Source of the DNA: Xenia sp. Carnegie-2017
Taxonomy: Eukaryota > Cnidaria > Anthozoa > Malacalcyonacea > Xeniidae
Length of the DNA: 64,000 nt
Assembly: GCF_021976095.1 (NCBI RefSeq)
Contig: NW_025813481.1
Coordinates: forward strand, 2,432,001-2,496,000
Direction: 5' to 3'
The translations under genes were made by a program, and so were the position numbers. Below the pieces are notes generated by a model that made no database searches, was not told the DNA's origin, and saw only the letters and a list, made by a program, of their open reading frames with translations. This document shows positions 60,486 through 64,000 of the stretch, piece by piece (the first letter of the stretch is position 1; the number at the start of each line of letters is the position of its first letter).

Positions 60486-63400
60486 GACTTAAGATTAAAA
60501 TTCATTGCCGTATGATTACAATTATTTTAAATTGAGATTTTTAACAAATTTATGGCATTTTCACTGTAGATAACAATGTTTAGGTACGTATGCTCTAAGC
60601 TCAATTGTACACTTTCTTTTATGGTAGCGGGTAATTAGTTCCCATTTAATTCGGTATATGTCAAAACCATATAGTGTATAAGATATACAAAATTAAAAAT
60701 ATGTGTAAGCATAATTACAGTTTACAGATGAATTATCTGACCAGTTATAATTCCAAACAAAATTGATATAATTGCGACATACAGTAAGTGTAACGGTAAT
60801 GTGCAACTATATAAACACAATAAGTCATTGAAAAATGATCATCAACCAAAAAGTACACGACATAAATCTTTTCTTTATGTAACTGTATGCTTAATAATGA
60901 CATGTTTACCTTATAGCCGCGCATTTTTTCGTCCCTTGTAATACATTGTTCTAGAATTGAGATAACTAATATTGATTGTACGAGAAGATGTTTTTTATGA
61001 CCAGTGATTGACACGTGAAGCTATAAATTTTGATATTTTGACTGAGATGGATTGGTGTGAAACCAGTGAAACCCATTTCTAGTGGTGAAATCTCAAACCT
61101 GAGTCATGTCATATTTCCAAAATTGCCCTGTTTTTGCCTTTTCTAACTGGACAGCAAAAACAAGAATATTTGGCAGAAGTTCGTTTGTCCATATCACAAG
61201 AACATTTTTCGAAATGAAAACGTGTTCCTAGGCATAATATAAACCTTGACTTTGGGTAAAACAGTCAAGTACTATTAATATTTTTTTGATAATTTTTTTG
61301 ATAATCAACATATAAAATATATTTTTTAAGATTTGCGATTACTAGTTTTGATTGTATGAGAAAATATTTATTATCACTACTGATTATGTCACATAAAGTT
61401 ATTGTGACATCTTCAAGCTGTGTACTTGTTATGACAGCTTGCCAGGATTGACAGAAGATAATAGGAGAAGGGGTAAAGGGTTGGAATCAAATTATTAAAA
61501 CATGGATAGATTTTTAGGAGGTGCCATCTCCCAAACATCAGATTTCACCCCCCCCCCCTAGATTAATTTTTCACCCCTCTAACAAACATTTTAACTCCCC
61601 CAGTTTTGAGCAAAACACGTCAGTAATACAGTTGAATTAAGTTTTTGTGTGCACTGTTTCAGCTTACTACACTTCCTTTGGTTGCTTCACTGTAAAACCG
61701 CTCATGATGTATTTCATATCCATGTCTATGAACTGTCCCATGTCGTACCATATGTAGAAGTGTAATGGTGGGTCTTGGGGGACGGCTTGACAGAAATTTC
61801 AAAAGACTATTTACGTAAGAATAAATTAAAGACGTAAATTTTATGTTCCTAGGCCTGCTGATAAGCTCTGACATTTTTTGAAACAGCCAAGTGTCGTTCA
61901 CTTAATTGTTTTTCTGAGAAAACGTTTGGAAAGAATGTTGTTTTTACACATAAACGATGCGCACATTTCCAATGCAAAATTTACAGGGGAAACACCTCCA
62001 GCGTTCCATAATAGGCTTGTCAATAATCCTGTATTTATTTGGAAGAAAGCATTTATAACTAAAAGTTTTAGAAGAGCTTTGAAAATTTGCTTTGAAAATT
62101 TTGAAGAAAGAAATCAATCAGATCAAGAAAAGAATAATGAATCATATGAAGAAAATTTAGAGGTGATATCTGTTAAATGAAGTTAATTTATTTTGTGTTT
62201 TTTTTTAATAATAGCTGCTGCATTGCTACGGTGTATTCCTTATCTTCAGATTTCAAGTTCTATGTGGATATAAAATATGAATTAAATTATTCGCAAATTC
62301 ATTTATTCTACCTTCCCCGCCGTCCTCACTTCCCCGCCAAGACAAAATATGGAATTTTTTAAAGAATTCTTGCTGCTGTGATCTTTTGAAATGCTCCATT
62401 GTCCAAAGATATATTTATACGCGATGCAAAACAAGTCATACGTATTATTTTGATAGTTGATTCTCATCAGACGAAGCAAAAACGTTTAAGAAGTGGAACA
62501 AGCACTGAAATTATTGTAAGTTTTATTTGTATCGTATTCTCTTCATGATTTAACATTGGTACGCTTTGCCATAAAAATTTGCGAATTCTTTCTGTATATG
62601 TAATGACAATGTTCAAATTCCATTGCGTTAAACGTTTGATTTTATCACCATGAATTTGACTTTCTATCGCCATAAATTTGTACTTTCGATGTGTTCAAAT
62701 CCCAATACTATATTTTTAATCGTATTGCAATAGATTTCTACAAATTACGGAAAATTGAAAAGGATCAAGCGACTTTACTATTCCAACTAAAACAATTGCA
62801 AACGATTCACTAGGCTTCAGTTTTCTTGCATTTTTACCCACAAGTAAAGTTATACATATAAAAAAGCCTTATAACAAGGCTAATTTTGAGTTCATATCAT
62901 CTAAGCAACTTTGTTAGCTTGTGTATTAAAAATTTATGTTGTTCATTGGCCATGACAATGTTGTTTGAACTACGTAGGCGGAAATGGACACGCAAGCAAA
63001 TTTCTTATTTCTTGCATGGGAAGACCGGTTTTGGGAAAATTTATAAAAAAAATGACAAAAAAGAACAGTTCCTTTTTTAATGATTTGATCAAGCGACTAA
63101 CAACTGTTAGAGAGTTCTGTGAATGAAAAATTACCTGGATTTTCCAGCATTTAAATAAACATACTGTTCAAGTTTGTCGTTTGCATGTAAATAGCCGTTT
63201 GAATAGGGAGCTTTATGTTTAAGAGAGCGTTGATAGTCTTGGTGAATGTTAAGTCAATCGCAACTTCAACAAATGTTCAAGACTGTCGGCGAATACCATC
63301 TTTTTAAAAGTGAAGGTAGCCACAGTCGCTCGGCCAGAGTTACTGGTTCATTAGGCACATGCATGCAATGGCAACCTAAAACAGGAAGTCAAATAATGCC

Positions 63401-64000
63401 GAATATTTTAAAATGACTTGTTCTCTCACAATTGTATTGCTATGCAATATGATTGCGATATGAGTAATATATGGTCGTACATTTATCTTATCTTTTATAG
63501 CTTAGACATGAATTGCAACGCAGTTTTCACCAACATTATATTAACTCTATTGCATCTTGTATTATATGATAGCGGCACTTGTCGGTCTTCACTTTGACAT
63601 GTTTAAAACATATTGGAAAGTACCTTTAATTTCTTACTACTTATATGAATTATGATCTTGAATACTAACTATACACAGTGTCGTCCAAAATTCTTGTATG
63701 TGCAGTCTTTATAGAATATATTTAAAGTGCCTACTTCAGGGTCATGGAAATAACTTGTTAACATAGTTAAATAGAATTTATGAACATTTGCTATGTAATC
63801 GACCGGAGGAAATTTTTATCTTTTGTGGCCTCGATGAAGGCAGGGCCGAGATTTGGGTACAAACTTTGGAGGTGACAGACCATTTTGCCCAACATAAAAG
63901 GCATAGCTATAAACTTGCCCGATGAATCTTGAAAGCTTGTAAAGGTAATTTATGGTACAGACATATACAATAAATGCAATTTTCAATACTATGCAATTTT
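60486..64000. other. Mostly non-coding; one unassigned small frame
   Basis: The plus-strand frame 61878-62180 reads NNPVFIWKKAFITKSFRRAL then a charged tail. This vaguely recalls the end of helix 7 and the cytoplasmic tail of a rhodopsin-type receptor, but there are no transmembrane segments before it. A C-run lies near 61550. Segment 62750-63540 is the second copy of the 56800-57450 duplication. Nothing else recognised. Confidence 0.45.
62750..63540 (+). repeat. Segmental duplication, copy 2 (match at 56800-57450)
   Basis: Same ordered blocks as copy 1. Together with relic D between the copies, it suggests past local duplication of this intergenic region. Confidence 0.55.

Noticed and set aside
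61878-62180. Rhodopsin-type receptor tail
   Set aside because: Only a faint NPxxx and FRRAL resemblance and no transmembrane segments upstream; not enough to annotate as a receptor.

Overview
This is eukaryotic, strongly AT-rich, repeat-dense DNA. Genes are split by short GT-AG introns, there are no operons, and roughly half of the recognisable coding signal belongs to transposons or transposon-derived genes. Intron style, Penelope-like retroelements with a GIY-YIG domain, metazoan hAT/KDZ/MULE-type transposases and kinase-KEN (IRE1/RNase L type) genes point to an invertebrate metazoan. A cnidarian or another early-branching animal is my best guess, but nothing here fixes the species.

Layout. 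1-2.7 kb: no gene seen. 2.7-8.1 kb (minus): a ten-exon gene with N-terminal zinc fingers, a Gln-rich stretch, a SWIM zinc finger and a KDZ/HMGXB3-like body, carrying several frameshifts. 8.6-15.4 kb (minus): a decayed hAT transposase split by a Penelope-like element (10.4-15.1 kb) with a 13-bp target duplication. 15.4-22.3 kb: non-coding, with a degenerate tRNA-like unit flanked by direct and inverted repeats. 22.4-24.3 kb: a second, foldback Penelope-like element.

24.7-30.2 kb: two tandem kinase-KEN genes (A and B). 31.5-32.5 kb: a hAT-like non-autonomous element. 32.9-35.0 kb: a five-exon asparaginase-like Ntn-hydrolase gene whose nucleophile position is Cys instead of Thr. 35.4-36.7 kb (minus): a broken 3' fragment of propionyl-CoA carboxylase alpha. 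37.2-43.5 kb: a cluster of DNA transposons (a MITE, a long-TIR P-like element and two hAT-like elements with perfect 8-bp target duplications).

44.0-47.0 kb: kinase-KEN gene C with three upstream mini-exons. 48.7-54.6 kb: a complete MULE bounded by 99-bp terminal inverted repeats, coding for a CARF + MULE transposase + SWIM + Ulp1-like protease chain that is now frameshifted. 54.6-64 kb: mostly non-coding with diverged duplications and a dead copy (D) of the kinase-KEN second exon.

Most distinctive biology: the local family of kinase-KEN genes (A, B, C and relic D). All share one architecture with an intron at the same place. Only C keeps the Asp, Arg and His that align with the RNase L catalytic residues. 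A and B have lost two or all three, while keeping intact reading frames and the main kinase motifs. This looks like a lineage-specific expansion of RNase L/IRE1-like proteins, with division into nuclease-competent and nuclease-dead paralogues, but C itself has a nonsense codon or shifted splice site at the start of its kinase exon. Because A, B and the asparaginase-like gene read cleanly, the many indels in the transposon-derived genes are more likely real decay than poor assembly.
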